In this document: positions 50,264-58,798 of the stretch, in pieces
Position numbering within the stretch: the stretch's first letter is position 1
How the letters are laid out: every line of letters begins with the position of its first letter
DNA from: Deltaproteobacteria bacterium HGW-Deltaproteobacteria-15
GTDB taxonomy: Bacteria; Desulfobacterota; DSM-4660; Desulfatiglandales; HGW-15
Assembly: GCA_002840535.1 (NCBI GenBank)
Contig: PHBH01000004.1
Span: forward strand, 62,001 to 126,000
Reading direction: 5' to 3'
Length of the DNA: 64,000 nucleotides
Program-made: the position numbers and the translations under genes
The notes under the pieces: generated by a model
The model's database searches: none
Told to the model about the DNA's origin: nothing
What the model saw: only the letters and a program-made list of their open reading frames with translations

Positions 50264-50384
50264 ACCGCCAAGACGCAAAGTGCGCCAAGAAACGATTTGT
50301 TTTTTCACCTGCCGGAATCACTCCGGCAGGTGAAAAAACAATCCCTTGCGTTCTTCTTGGCGTACTTCGCGCCTTCGCGGTTCA
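50250..50384. repeat. CCGCCAAGACGC palindromic repeat, copy B, with nested hairpin
   Basis: It starts inside tatC (AAGAACAGCCTTAAACCGCC) and matches copy A at 28441 base for base over most of its first 50 positions. The mirrored arm is CGTTCTTCTTGG... GCCTTCGCGGTT. Nested inside is a perfect 18-base stem, TGTTTTTTCACCTGCCGG/CCGGCAGGTGAAAAAACA, at 50298-50340, which copy A lacks. It fills the space between the convergent tatC and dehydrogenase genes. Confidence 0.9.
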
Positions 50385-50392
50385 TTTTCGGA

Positions 50393-51475
50393 TCAATCTT
50401 TCGCAATCAATCCTGCAACCGCCTTTCCAACTTCCTGGGTGGATGCCTTTCCTCCCAGATCAGGAGTCTTGATATTATCGCCCATTACCTTTTCGACGGC
50501 AGTCTCGATGAGCCGGGCGGCCTCGGAATGACCAAGATGATCCAGCATCATGGCCCCGGAGAGAATCTGCCCGACCGGGTTGGCAATAGACTTGCCGGCG
50601 ATATCCGGGGCCGATCCATGGACAGGTTCGAACATGGAGGGGAATTCCCTTTCCGGGTTCACATTGGCCGAGGGAGCAATCCCCAGGCTTCCGGCTATGG
50701 CACCTCCAAGATCCGAGAGGATATCCCCGAACAGATTGCTCGCAACGATCACGTCGAAGCGCTCGGGATTGAGGACAAGCGCGGCGGCAAGGGCATCCAC
50801 ATGATATTGATCAGCACGGATATCGGGGTATTCGCCTGAGACCCTTTTCAGAATTCTGTCCCAGAAGGTCATGGTGAAGGTGAGGGCGTTGGATTTCGTG
50901 GCGGAACTGACGTGTCTCTTTTCCCTCTTTCCAGCCAGCTCAAAGGCGAAGCGAATGACCTTTTCGACACCCTGGCGTGTGAAGACGGATTCCTGTACCG
51001 CGATTTCCTGGTCGGTGCCTCCATAGACCACGCCGCCCACATTCGTGTACTCCCCTTCGTTATTCTCCCTGACAACGAGGAAATCGATTCCGCCCGATTC
51101 GCGCGCCTTCAACGGGCTTTCGACGCCCCGTATTTGCCTGACCGGACGCAGATTGACATACTGGCGGAACTCCTTTCTGATGGGAAGGAGCAATCCCCAG
51201 ACCGAGACATGGTCCGGCACCTTGGGATCCCCGATTGCGCCGAGGAAAATGGCTTCATGGGTCTTCAGTATTTCGAGGCCGTCCGGCGGCATCATTTGCC
51301 CGGTCTTAAGATAATAATCACACCCCCAGGGCAACATCTCCCATTTCAGCGTGAAACCGAACCTTCGGCCGGCCGCATCCAGTACGCGTATTCCTTCCGG
51401 CACAACCTCCTTGCCGATTCCGTCCCCCATGATCACCGCAATGCTGTGTTTTGATACCTTTGTTTTCGATTTCAA
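50393..51475 (-). CDS. tartrate/D-malate dehydrogenase family protein
   Basis: A 360-residue beta-decarboxylating dehydrogenase. It follows the D-malate (DmlA)/tartrate (TtuC) subgroup, not isopropylmalate dehydrogenase, in AVIMGDGIGKEVVPEGIRVL, DPKVPDHVSVWGLLLPIRK, QYVNLRPVR, GIDFLVVRENNEGEY, ESVFTRQGVEKVIRFAFELA and VHGSAPDIAGKSIANP. Subgroup enzymes oxidise D-malate to pyruvate or tartrate to oxaloglycolate, and decarboxylate meso-tartrate to D-glycerate. A glycerate 2-kinase gene lies divergently next door, which fits the last reaction. Substrate assignment is inference. Confidence 0.85.
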   Translation of the reverse strand: MKSKTKVSKHSIAVIMGDGIGKEVVPEGIRVLDAAGRRFGFTLKWEMLPWGCDYYLKTGQMMPPDGLEILKTHEAIFLGAIGDPKVPDHVSVWGLLLPIRKEFRQYVNLRPVRQIRGVESPLKARESGGIDFLVVRENNEGEYTNVGGVVYGGTDQEIAVQESVFTRQGVEKVIRFAFELAGKREKRHVSSATKSNALTFTMTFWDRILKRVSGEYPDIRADQYHVDALAAALVLNPERFDVIVASNLFGDILSDLGGAIAGSLGIAPSANVNPEREFPSMFEPVHGSAPDIAGKSIANPVGQILSGAMMLDHLGHSEAARLIETAVEKVMGDNIKTPDLGGKASTQEVGKAVAGLIAKD

Positions 51476-51546
51476 TTGTCAGGCCCCCTGTGCGAGATGT
51501 CGTCCGCCACTCCTGAGTCAGCTTTTGCCGTAATTTAACCTGGTTT

Positions 51547-51578
51547 TCGCCGCGAAGGGCGCGAAGGGCACAAAGAAG
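51547..51578. repeat. partial GCGAAGGGCGCGAAGG repeat
   Basis: TCGCCGCGAAGGGCGCGAAG, then GGCACAAAGAAGG, resembles one arm of the 28441/50250 repeats in reverse orientation. No partner arm is present. Confidence 0.5.
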
Positions 51579-51718
51579 GCCCCTCCTGTGTACGGGCGGG
51601 AAAGTGGCAGGACTTATTCACTATTCATAGGTCAGCGGCCGCTCTTTGTCAAACCTTGGCTCTATTCCCGTTTTCCGCTCTCCATGCTATAGATCAGATG
51701 TTGAAAGGAGCAGAACCC

Positions 51719-53080
51719 ATGTCGATCGAAGGAACGGAGCTCTTGAAAAGGATGCGTTCTGATGCAGGAAGGCTTTTCGATGCGGCGGTAAAGCGCGTAG
51801 ATCCTTACGAGGCGGTCAAGAGGTTTGTGCGGTTCTCGGGCGGCAGGCTCGCGCTCCATCCGGATGGTTCGGAGCAGACTCCGCTCTCGCTGGAGTCTTT
51901 CGAGCATGTGTACGTCATAGGGGGCGGAAAGGCATCCGCTCCAATGGCAAAGGCATTGGAGGAAATTCTGGGGGAGAGAATTTCGGGTGGACTGATCGTG
52001 GTCAAGTACGGTTTCACCGAACCTTTGAAGTTCCTCGAGATCATCGAGGCAGGGCATCCCCTTCCGGACGGGAAAGGCGTGGAAGGGGCTGGGAGAATCC
52101 TTGAAATATTGCAGGGAGCAGGAGAAAAAGACCTTATCCTCTCTTTGATCTCAGGGGGAGGCTCGGCACTGCTGCCGCTTCCGGCCGGGGGAATTACGCT
52201 TGCCGAAAAACAGGCGGTGACGAGAATGCTCCTGGATTGCGGGGCTACAATCGGAGAGATCAATGCCGTAAGGAAGCACATCTCTTCCTCCAAAGGGGGA
52301 CAGATGGCAAGGGCCGCATTCCCCGCAACCACCATAAACCTGATGCTCTCGGATGTGGTGGGAGACAGATTGGACGTGATCGCATCGGGACCCTTTGTCC
52401 CGGATTCAAGCACTTTTCAAGATGCGTGGTCCGTAATCGAAAAATATCGATTGAAGGGCATCCCCTCCGCAGTGAGAGAATACCTGGAAAAGGGCATGAA
52501 GGGAGAGGCGCAAGAGAGTCCAAAAGCAGGAGACCCGGTCTTCGAGAAGGTCAGGAATTTCGTGATTGGAAGCAATATCCTTGCCCTTGAAGCGGCCGAG
52601 CGGGAGGCCGGAAAGCTCGGCTACAATGCCGTTATCCTCTCCTCCATGATCGAGGGGGAGACTCGTGAAGTTGCGCTTGTCCACACGGCCATTGCAAAAG
52701 AGATCCTGGCAACGGGCCGGCCGGTTCCTGCCCCGGCATGCGTGATTTCCGGCGGCGAAACCACTGTGACAATACGCGGGAAAGGAAGGGGAGGGAGAAA
52801 TCAGGAGTTCTGCCTTGCCGCGGCCATTGATATCAGGGACCAGCCGTTGCGGGTAATTGTCACGAGCGGTGGAACGGATGGCAATGACGGGCCAACGGAT
52901 GCCGCAGGGGCGATCATAGACCCCCTGACATGTCGAAGAGGAGAGGAATCGGGGCTCAGAGCCGAAACGCATCTCGAAAACAATGATGCCTATCCCTATC
53001 TGGAGAAAACAGGGGATCTCCTGATCACCGGGCCGACAAAGACAAACGTCATGGATGTGAGATTTGTGCTGGTACGATGA
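51719..53080 (+). CDS. glycerate 2-kinase (DUF4147/MOFRL family)
   Basis: A 453-residue protein with the N-terminal DUF4147 domain (YVIGGGKASAPMAKALEEIL, SLISGGGSALLPLP, KHISSSKGGQMARAA, LMLSDVVGDRLDVIASGP) and the C-terminal MOFRL domain (CVISGGETTVTIRGKGRGGR, ATDAAGAIID-like DGPTDAAGAIID). It phosphorylates D-glycerate to 2-phosphoglycerate. ATG 51719 stands eight bases after AAGGAG; the upstream TTG at 51656 has none. Divergent from the tartrate/malate dehydrogenase gene. Confidence 0.88.
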   Translation: MSIEGTELLKRMRSDAGRLFDAAVKRVDPYEAVKRFVRFSGGRLALHPDGSEQTPLSLESFEHVYVIGGGKASAPMAKALEEILGERISGGLIVVKYGFTEPLKFLEIIEAGHPLPDGKGVEGAGRILEILQGAGEKDLILSLISGGGSALLPLPAGGITLAEKQAVTRMLLDCGATIGEINAVRKHISSSKGGQMARAAFPATTINLMLSDVVGDRLDVIASGPFVPDSSTFQDAWSVIEKYRLKGIPSAVREYLEKGMKGEAQESPKAGDPVFEKVRNFVIGSNILALEAAEREAGKLGYNAVILSSMIEGETREVALVHTAIAKEILATGRPVPAPACVISGGETTVTIRGKGRGGRNQEFCLAAAIDIRDQPLRVIVTSGGTDGNDGPTDAAGAIIDPLTCRRGEESGLRAETHLENNDAYPYLEKTGDLLITGPTKTNVMDVRFVLVR

Positions 53081-53131
53081 GACAATTTCCTGCGGCCGAA
53101 CGTCTGGAGCGGAAGAACATCTGAAAGGGCC

Positions 53132-54352
53132 TTAGGATCGCTCCATCCAACGTTTGACCAGGTAGGGCTTGGTCATCTCGAAGGCCATGCAATCCTCTTC
53201 CACTGCCTCTTCCGCCTGTCGTGTGGACATGCCTTTTGTCTTCCGCACATAGGAAAAGGTGCGGCCGTAATAAAGCGGGATCAGCGATTCAAGGGCCAGT
53301 TCTTTTTCATCGGGAACATTGCGGCAGAAAACAGCCATGTCATAGAGAAGACGGGACCAGAGGTCTGCAGGAAAACTGAAGATATCCTTTCTCATGCCCC
53401 TCATTTCCACCAGTTTCATGAAGATATCCCTGCAGAGGATTTTCTCCCAGAGGGCTCCATACTGATTGAACCCTTCCTGGAATCTCCGGATAAGTCTCTC
53501 GTTGTCCACTTCCACTTTTGGAACTTTTTCCACTTCCCCCAGGCTATAACCATAGATGGCTGTCGGCTTGCTGTACTTCACGTTGATCCAATGCTTCTCA
53601 AAGGGCGACATGAGAGAGAAGATTGTCCCGACAACCTCCTTGAACAAAGGACCTATGGAGGCGGAGGGATCCTTTGGGTTGTGCACCTTCGGGCTTCCCA
53701 GAAAGGACTGACAGAAGCGGACACCGTGGCGGAGCGCAAGGATGGTCATCCAGGCATCTATGCCGAAACTGGCCGCAGAGTCGTTCCATATTTGAGAGGA
53801 AAGGAAAGCCTGCGCCAACTCGCCGCTGAATCCGAACTCCCCTCCGATTGGCTGGCGGACGCGTCTTCCGTATAACGCCCGGATCAGGGGATAGGCTATT
53901 CCGCTGGTCAAAGGATCGTCGTATTTGAGTCTCACAGATAGCGGTGCGACATACGAGTAGCCCTTGAAAAGAGGCTCAGCGAGATGTTTGATCCATTCCG
54001 GTCTGATGGTTTTGAGGTCAGCGTCGATGACGATTATCGCCTTCGCGTTCAGTTCGACCGCTTTGCGGAAGAGAAGCTTCAGGTTGTTGCCCTTTCCCGT
54101 TACTCCGGGATAGGTTGAGAGATAGATCTTTGGTACACCCGTAAAGGTGTTCAAGAAGACGGATTTTGTGTTGTCGGGAGAATTGTTGTCGCAATTGATG
54201 ATAACGCTTGTCATCTCAGGGAAATATTCCACAAGGCCTCTGGCGGCCTGTGCAGTAGGAAAGCCAATGGATTCGGCCTCGTTATAGGAGGGAATGGCCA
54301 CGATCAGATCTGCCCTGGTCACGTTGGAGAGGTTGATCTCTGGTTCGAACAT
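53132..54352 (-). CDS. family 2-like glycosyltransferase, possibly glucosyl/mannosylglycerate synthase
   Basis: A 406-residue protein with a GT-A fold: LIVAIPSYNEAESIG at the nucleotide-sugar site, GKGNNLKLLF, the DxD motif in IIVIDADLKTIRPEWI, and QPIGGEFGFSGELAQAFLSS. The acceptor side resembles mannosylglycerate and glucosyl(phospho)glycerate synthases (GT78/GT81), which use glycerate or phosphoglycerate and make osmolytes. ATG 54352 is chosen for GAGGAG nine bases upstream; the 54394 option adds an unconserved leader. The adjacent glycerate kinase makes the osmolyte role attractive, but this is inference. Confidence 0.7.
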   Translation of the reverse strand: MFEPEINLSNVTRADLIVAIPSYNEAESIGFPTAQAARGLVEYFPEMTSVIINCDNNSPDNTKSVFLNTFTGVPKIYLSTYPGVTGKGNNLKLLFRKAVELNAKAIIVIDADLKTIRPEWIKHLAEPLFKGYSYVAPLSVRLKYDDPLTSGIAYPLIRALYGRRVRQPIGGEFGFSGELAQAFLSSQIWNDSAASFGIDAWMTILALRHGVRFCQSFLGSPKVHNPKDPSASIGPLFKEVVGTIFSLMSPFEKHWINVKYSKPTAIYGYSLGEVEKVPKVEVDNERLIRRFQEGFNQYGALWEKILCRDIFMKLVEMRGMRKDIFSFPADLWSRLLYDMAVFCRNVPDEKELALESLIPLYYGRTFSYVRKTKGMSTRQAEEAVEEDCMAFEMTKPYLVKRWMERS

Positions 54353-54427
54353 GGGAGGCGTCTCCTCATGAAAGTGTAGTGAATGCATCCTCACCTGTCA
54401 ACGTTTTGGGGGAAAAGAGGAGGAGTA

Positions 54428-55447
54428 TCAGAACAGCTTTTTCTGCAACTGTTGGTCCATCTGGATGCGGAAATGCTGGTAGGCAAGGGGGGTAGCCACC
54501 CTTCCCCGAGGTGTTCTTTTCATGTACCCCATCTGGATGAGGAAAGGTTCGTAGATATCTTCCAGCGTGTCCTTTTCCTCGCTGACCGCGGCAGAGAGCG
54601 TGTCCAGGCCGATAGGGCCTCCATTGAACTTCCGGATTATGGTAAGCATGATGTGGCGGTCCATCCTGTCAAGACCCTGATCATCCACACCGAGCATCTC
54701 GAGACCCTGGCCGGCAACCTTCTTTGTAATCACCCCATCCGCCTCAACCTGTGCATAATCGCGGACCCTTCGTAAAATCCTGTTGGCCACCCGCGGTGTG
54801 CCCCTGGATCTCCGGGCGATCTCGAACGCTCCCGCCTGGTCGATCGGGATCTCCAGAAGGGCTGCCGAACGGGTGACGATTTGTTGGAGATCTTCAGGAG
54901 TGTAAAAATCGACGCGAAGAACCACCCCGAACCTCTCCCGCAAAGGGGGAGTGAGAAGACCGGCTCGCGTTGTGGCGCCGACCAGGGTAAAGGGGGGAAG
55001 GGGGATTTTCATGGTTCTGGCCGAAGGACCCTGGCCGATGATGATATCCAACTGATAGTCTTCCATGGCCGGGTAGAGGATTTCTTCGACCACATGGTTC
55101 AGACGGTGCACTTCGTCTATAAAGAGCACGTCCCTGGGGCCAAGGCTCGTCAGAATGGCCGCAAGATCGCCCGGTCTCTCAATGACAGGCCCGGAGGTGC
55201 TGTTGATCTTCACACCGAGCTCATTCGCGATAATATGGGCAAGGGAGGTTTTGCCCAGCCCCGGGCTCCCGTGGAAAAGGACATGGTCGAGAGCATCGGA
55301 GCGCGCTCTCGCTGCTTCGATATAGATCCGCAGATTCTTCTTGATCTCTTCCTGCCCCACATAGTCATTGAGGCAGGTCGGTCTCAGGCTGACCTCGCTC
55401 GGGATCTCATCGGCTCTCAATTCTGGATCTATGACGCTTTCCTTCAT
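54428..55447 (-). CDS. ruvB: Holliday junction helicase RuvB
   Basis: A 339-residue AAA+ motor of normal length: [19 protein letters not shown], Walker [17 protein letters not shown], Walker [11 protein letters not shown], sensor 1 [11 protein letters not shown], arginine finger LRERFG, and the winged helix [20 protein letters not shown]. Hexamers drive branch migration with RuvA. Unusually, it is separated from ruvA by 233 bases holding a repeat. Confidence 0.95.
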   Translation of the reverse strand: MKESVIDPELRADEIPSEVSLRPTCLNDYVGQEEIKKNLRIYIEAARARSDALDHVLFHGSPGLGKTSLAHIIANELGVKINSTSGPVIERPGDLAAILTSLGPRDVLFIDEVHRLNHVVEEILYPAMEDYQLDIIIGQGPSARTMKIPLPPFTLVGATTRAGLLTPPLRERFGVVLRVDFYTPEDLQQIVTRSAALLEIPIDQAGAFEIARRSRGTPRVANRILRRVRDYAQVEADGVITKKVAGQGLEMLGVDDQGLDRMDRHIMLTIIRKFNGGPIGLDTLSAAVSEEKDTLEDIYEPFLIQMGYMKRTPRGRVATPLAYQHFRIQMDQQLQKKLF

Positions 55448-55633
55448 TCTATCCTGCCCACTGAAATCTGCTTTCCGACTGAACCCTAACTTCCATTAAG
55501 CTCAGCGTATTTTGTTCGTCAGGATTAAATTCATGATTCAAACCAGAGAAGGCGACTCGCGCCGGCTGTACCCTTGATGCGAAGTCGTTTTCAGTGAAAC
55601 AATGGCCGATTTAATGCAACATTAGGGTGAACT

Positions 55634-55669
55634 CTACTGCTTACTTCCTACTGCCTACTGCTTACTTCT
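55634..55669. repeat. AGCAGTAG-type repeat, copy 2 (reverse orientation)
   Basis: CTACTGCTTACTTCCTACTG, then CCTACTGCTTACTTC, the reverse-complement form of the repeat at 1707-1736. It lies 11 bases beyond the ruvA stop, in the extra space between ruvA and ruvB. Confidence 0.7.
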
Positions 55670-55680
55670 CCTTCCTTCCC

Positions 55681-56283
55681 TCAGGCCAGGAGCCGCAAAG
55701 CTTCTCTTATCAGTTCCTCCAACCGCTGCTCTTTCCCTTTGCGGCCCGCCTTCTCCACTGCGGCCTTTGCCACCCTGGGCTGGTAACCCAGGTTCACCAG
55801 GGCCGAAAGGGCGTCCTCCAGCATTCTTTTATCAGCAGCGGCTTCAGGTGCCGCTTCAGGTATTTTGAAGTCGGCCAGGGCTTTCTGTGCCTTCTCCTTC
55901 AGTTCGAGGACCATTCTCTCGGCCGTTTTTCTGCCGACCCCCGGGATGGACTGGAGACGCAGAGAATCCGACCGTGCAACCGCTTCGAGAAATTCCTCGG
56001 GCCCGATCCCTGAGAGGATATTCACCGCCAGCTTCGGCCCGATCCCGGATACCGAGATGAGCATCAGGAACAGGTTCTTCTCCAGAATGGACTGGAAACC
56101 GAACAGGGCCAGGATGTCCTCCCGTACATGCGTGTGGATATGGAGCTCGATTTCCTGCCCCATCTCCGGCAGGGCGTAAAAGGTCGAAAGGGGTACATGA
56201 ACTTCATACCCGATCCCACCTGTTTCGAGGATGACCGACTGGGTGCTTTTTCGAAGAAGGGTGCCTCTCAGGTGAGCGATCAT
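55681..56283 (-). CDS. ruvA: Holliday junction protein RuvA
   Basis: A 200-residue protein: OB domain start (MIAHLRGTLLRKSTQSVILE), two helix-hairpin-helix motifs (LLMLISVSGIGPKLAVNIL and LQSIPGVGRKTAERMVLELK), a flexible linker and domain III (LVNLGYQPRVAKAAVEKA). It binds four-way junctions and loads RuvB. It follows ruvC by three bases. Confidence 0.95.
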   Translation of the reverse strand: MIAHLRGTLLRKSTQSVILETGGIGYEVHVPLSTFYALPEMGQEIELHIHTHVREDILALFGFQSILEKNLFLMLISVSGIGPKLAVNILSGIGPEEFLEAVARSDSLRLQSIPGVGRKTAERMVLELKEKAQKALADFKIPEAAPEAAADKRMLEDALSALVNLGYQPRVAKAAVEKAGRKGKEQRLEELIREALRLLA

Positions 56284-56286
56284 ATC

Positions 56287-56766
56287 TTATGCGATCTTGA
56301 TCCTTGTCCAGTTGAGGTGACATATGGCCGTTGCAAGGGCGTCGGAGGCGTCAAGCGGGGGATCGTTGTGCAGTTTCAGCATCCATCGAATCATGGACCG
56401 AACCTGCTCTTTCGAAGCAGAGCCGTATCCGGCCACCGCCTTCTTGATCTCCATGGGCGAATACTCGAAGATTCTCAGTCCGCATTCAACCGCCGCGATC
56501 AGCACCGCCCCTCTTGCATGACCGATTTTGAGGGAGCTCTGCACGTTTTTGGCAAAAAACACATCTTCAATAGCCAGCTCTTCAGGCTGGTGGCGGTTCA
56601 TGATCTCGATCATGGAATGGTAGATTCGGTGGATCCGCTCGTAGAAAGGCATTTGCCCGGACATTGCGATGATCCCGCTGTGCATGCAGATCAGGCCGCA
56701 CCCTTCTTTCCGGACGAGTCCATATCCGGTTACTCTAGAGCCGGGATCGACCCCCAGAACCAGCAT
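56287..56766 (-). CDS. ruvC: Holliday junction resolvase RuvC
   Basis: A 159-residue nuclease with the four acidic sites: D7 (LGVDPGSRVTGYG), E in LAIEDVFFAKN, and the C-terminal DASDALATAICHL pair. It cuts junctions symmetrically. The start overlaps the last base of yebC, and ruvA follows directly, giving the common yebC-ruvC-ruvA order. Confidence 0.95.
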   Translation of the reverse strand: MLVLGVDPGSRVTGYGLVRKEGCGLICMHSGIIAMSGQMPFYERIHRIYHSMIEIMNRHQPEELAIEDVFFAKNVQSSLKIGHARGAVLIAAVECGLRIFEYSPMEIKKAVAGYGSASKEQVRSMIRWMLKLHNDPPLDASDALATAICHLNWTRIKIA

Positions 56767-57512
56767 CAGCCTCTCGCCTCGATGACCTCGTCGGGAATAT
56801 CGAAGTTGGCATATACGTGGTTGATGTCGTCGTTTTCCTCAAGGGCTTCCATGAGATTCAGCATCTGCTCCGCCTTCTTGCCCTCGAGCCTGACCGTGTT
56901 CTGCGGAATCATGCTGACTTCTGCAAAGGTGAAAGCCAGACCCGCATCCGTAAAGGCCCTCTTCACCTTTTCGAACTCGCCCGGGGTCGTGAATGCCTCG
57001 AATTCGTCGCCGGTCTGCCTGACATCCTCTGCGCCGGCATCGAGAGCCACCTCGATGAGTTTTTCTTCATCCACCTTCTCCTTGTCAAAAAGGAAAAGGC
57101 CCTTTTTTTCAAAAATCCAGGATACGCAGCCCGGTTCCCCCAGGTTTCCCCCATGCCGGTCAAAAACGTATTTGATGTCGGCGACCGTCCTGTTCTTGTT
57201 GTCGGTCAGACAGTCCAGCAGCAGGGCAACGCCGCCCGGCCCATACCCCTCATAACTCACCTCTTCGTAAGAGACGCCGGCGAGCTCGCCGGTACCCTTC
57301 TTGATGGCCCGGTCGATGTTGTCTTTAGGCATGTTTTCCGCCTTGGCTGCCTGGATCGCGGACCTGAGCCTGGCGTTTCCTGTGGGGTCCCCTCCGCCCA
57401 GCTTTGCTGCTACCGTGATCTCCCGGATCAGTCTCGTGAAAATCCTTCCTCTCTTGGCGTCCAGGGCCCCCTTCTTGTGCTTGATGGAGGCCCATTTAGA
57501 ATGGCCGGACAT
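56766..57512 (-). CDS. yebC: YebC/TACO1 family protein
   Basis: A 248-residue protein with the family signature [54 protein letters not shown] and [20 protein letters not shown]. YebC proteins act as regulators near ruv genes, and family members ease translation of proline-rich stretches. Length and order with ruvC are typical. Cytoplasmic. Confidence 0.93.
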   Translation of the reverse strand: MSGHSKWASIKHKKGALDAKRGRIFTRLIREITVAAKLGGGDPTGNARLRSAIQAAKAENMPKDNIDRAIKKGTGELAGVSYEEVSYEGYGPGGVALLLDCLTDNKNRTVADIKYVFDRHGGNLGEPGCVSWIFEKKGLFLFDKEKVDEEKLIEVALDAGAEDVRQTGDEFEAFTTPGEFEKVKRAFTDAGLAFTFAEVSMIPQNTVRLEGKKAEQMLNLMEALEENDDINHVYANFDIPDEVIEARG

Positions 57513-57587
57513 AAATCACCTCCTGACGTCTTTGCTGTTCCATTAGTGAAGTGCCTCCTGTTATCCCTCCGGCCGGTGCCGGAATGA

Positions 57588-58199
57588 TCATTCTTTGTTC
57601 CCGGATGGGTCGACCATTGAAAGCCCCAGGAAATACATTTCTCGGCTGGCCTTCCGCACCGCCGAAGGCCGCACGATTCGCATCTGATTGAAGCGGGAGG
57701 AAATCTCCCTTCTGAGATCCTGCGCCCCCTCTCCCTCGAAAACCTTGCAGAGAAAATGCCCCTTCTTCCGCAACACCGAAAGCCCTATCGCCAGCGCCTT
57801 CCGGGCCAGTTCCAGGCTTCGACTCACATCCGCCACCGCGATTCCGCTTGTGCTGGGAGCAAGATCGCTGAGGACCACATCCCGGCGTCCGATCTCTCCA
57901 GAGAGCCATTCAATGTCAAGGCTCAAAACATCCGCCTTTATAAATCGGAACCCTTCTGATCTCAAGTTTTCCGGCTCACGGAGGTCCACTCCCACCACTT
58001 CTCCACCGGGCGCTGCTTTGCTGATGCAGTACTGGGACCATGACCCCGGATAGCAACCCAGATCCAGGATGCGGCCTCCCTGCCGGATCAGCTTGTACTT
58101 CCGGTCGATCTCTTCGAGCTTGTACACGGATCTGGCGAGCCACTTCTCTTGCCTCGCCCGCCGGGTGTAGTGATCCTCCCATTTATTTGATTTGCTCAT
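57588..58199 (-). CDS. rlmE: 23S rRNA 2'-O-ribose U2552 methyltransferase RlmE (FtsJ)
   Basis: A 203-residue RrmJ/FtsJ enzyme: WEDHYTRRARQEKWLARSVY with the first catalytic lysine region, ILDLGCYPGSWSQY, VVLSDLAPSTSG (catalytic Asp), KKGHFLCKVFEGEG (lysine), and SRFNQMRIVRPSAVRKASRE with the final glutamate. It methylates U2552 in the peptidyl-transferase region of 23S rRNA late in 50S assembly. First gene of the minus-strand rlmE-yebC-ruvCAB block. Confidence 0.93.
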   Translation of the reverse strand: MSKSNKWEDHYTRRARQEKWLARSVYKLEEIDRKYKLIRQGGRILDLGCYPGSWSQYCISKAAPGGEVVGVDLREPENLRSEGFRFIKADVLSLDIEWLSGEIGRRDVVLSDLAPSTSGIAVADVSRSLELARKALAIGLSVLRKKGHFLCKVFEGEGAQDLRREISSRFNQMRIVRPSAVRKASREMYFLGLSMVDPSGNKE

Positions 58200-58359
58200 G
58201 ACCAGGGACCATGACCCGGGGAAAAGATCGCAGATGCAGCGAATTGCCTGATTTTTTTAACATATCCAAATTGCCTTTGCAAAAGAATTATGCCGCATGA
58301 ACGAGGCAAAAGAAAGAGTGGCGTCAGCATGAAACACAGCCGTTGAGGCCGGAATAATA

Positions 58360-58408
58360 GAATGATGGAAGAATGGGTTGTGAAAAAAATTCCATTATTC
58401 CATCATTC
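58360..58408. repeat. GAATGATGGAA palindromic repeat
   Basis: GAATGATGGAAGAATGG (58360-58376) and CCATTATTCCATCATTC (58392-58408) pair with one mismatch over 17 bases around a 15-base loop. Another family of dispersed palindromes; one copy was seen. Confidence 0.8.
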
Positions 58409-58485
58409 CATTTCACCCTGTTGAGCCCATAGTCTCCGACTTGTCGCAGGCTGAAAGGATTTCGATAAGCGCAGGAAAAGAGCCA

Positions 58486-58513
58486 TTGACCCCCGAGCTT
58501 GGCCCATTATAAT
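58486..58513 (+). promoter_or_regulatory. upstream sigma-70 promoter of the dsr operon (P1)
   Basis: TTGACC (58486-58491), 16-base spacer, perfect TATAAT (58508-58513). Predicted start near 58520, about 280 bases before the first gene. Confidence 0.65.
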
Positions 58514-58597
58514 GAATCCATGTGGAATGCGGCACGCATACCGCATCGTGCGATTCTGATGGGAGCACGTGCAGGGTTTCTTCTGGAATCATTTTGC

Positions 58598-58626
58598 TTG
58601 ACACCCATTTTTCAGTTTTTTATAGT
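58598..58626 (+). promoter_or_regulatory. proximal sigma-70 promoter of the dsr operon (P2)
   Basis: Perfect TTGACA (58598-58603), ideal 17-base spacer, TATAGT (58621-58626). This is the strongest promoter match in the window, fitting the high expression expected of sulfite-reduction genes. Predicted start near 58633. Confidence 0.8.
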
Positions 58627-58798
58627 CGATCCGCCGTAAGAAGCCGACTTGACTTGTTGTTCGGCAATTCCAGCACAGAAATTCCGTTCAGACCATGTGG
58701 GACAGGGCGCCTGTATGTTGAGCCTTTATCTCACGCATAAAACGGCGTGCTGAAGCATATCTCGCTTTTTATCCTAAAGTACCCCAAGAGCACCGACA

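Larger units (their letters stand above)
58200..58798. other. 599-base divergent regulatory region before the dsr operon
   Basis: No gene is supported here. It contains a palindromic repeat (58360-58408) and two tandem sigma-70 promoters facing the dsr operon. The transcript from the first would have a leader of about 280 bases and from the second about 165 bases. No known RNA motif was recognised in the leader. Confidence 0.55.

Noticed and set aside
58522..58740. 72-residue frame in the dsr leader
   Set aside because: It spans promoter P2 and has no ribosome site or recognisable protein pattern.
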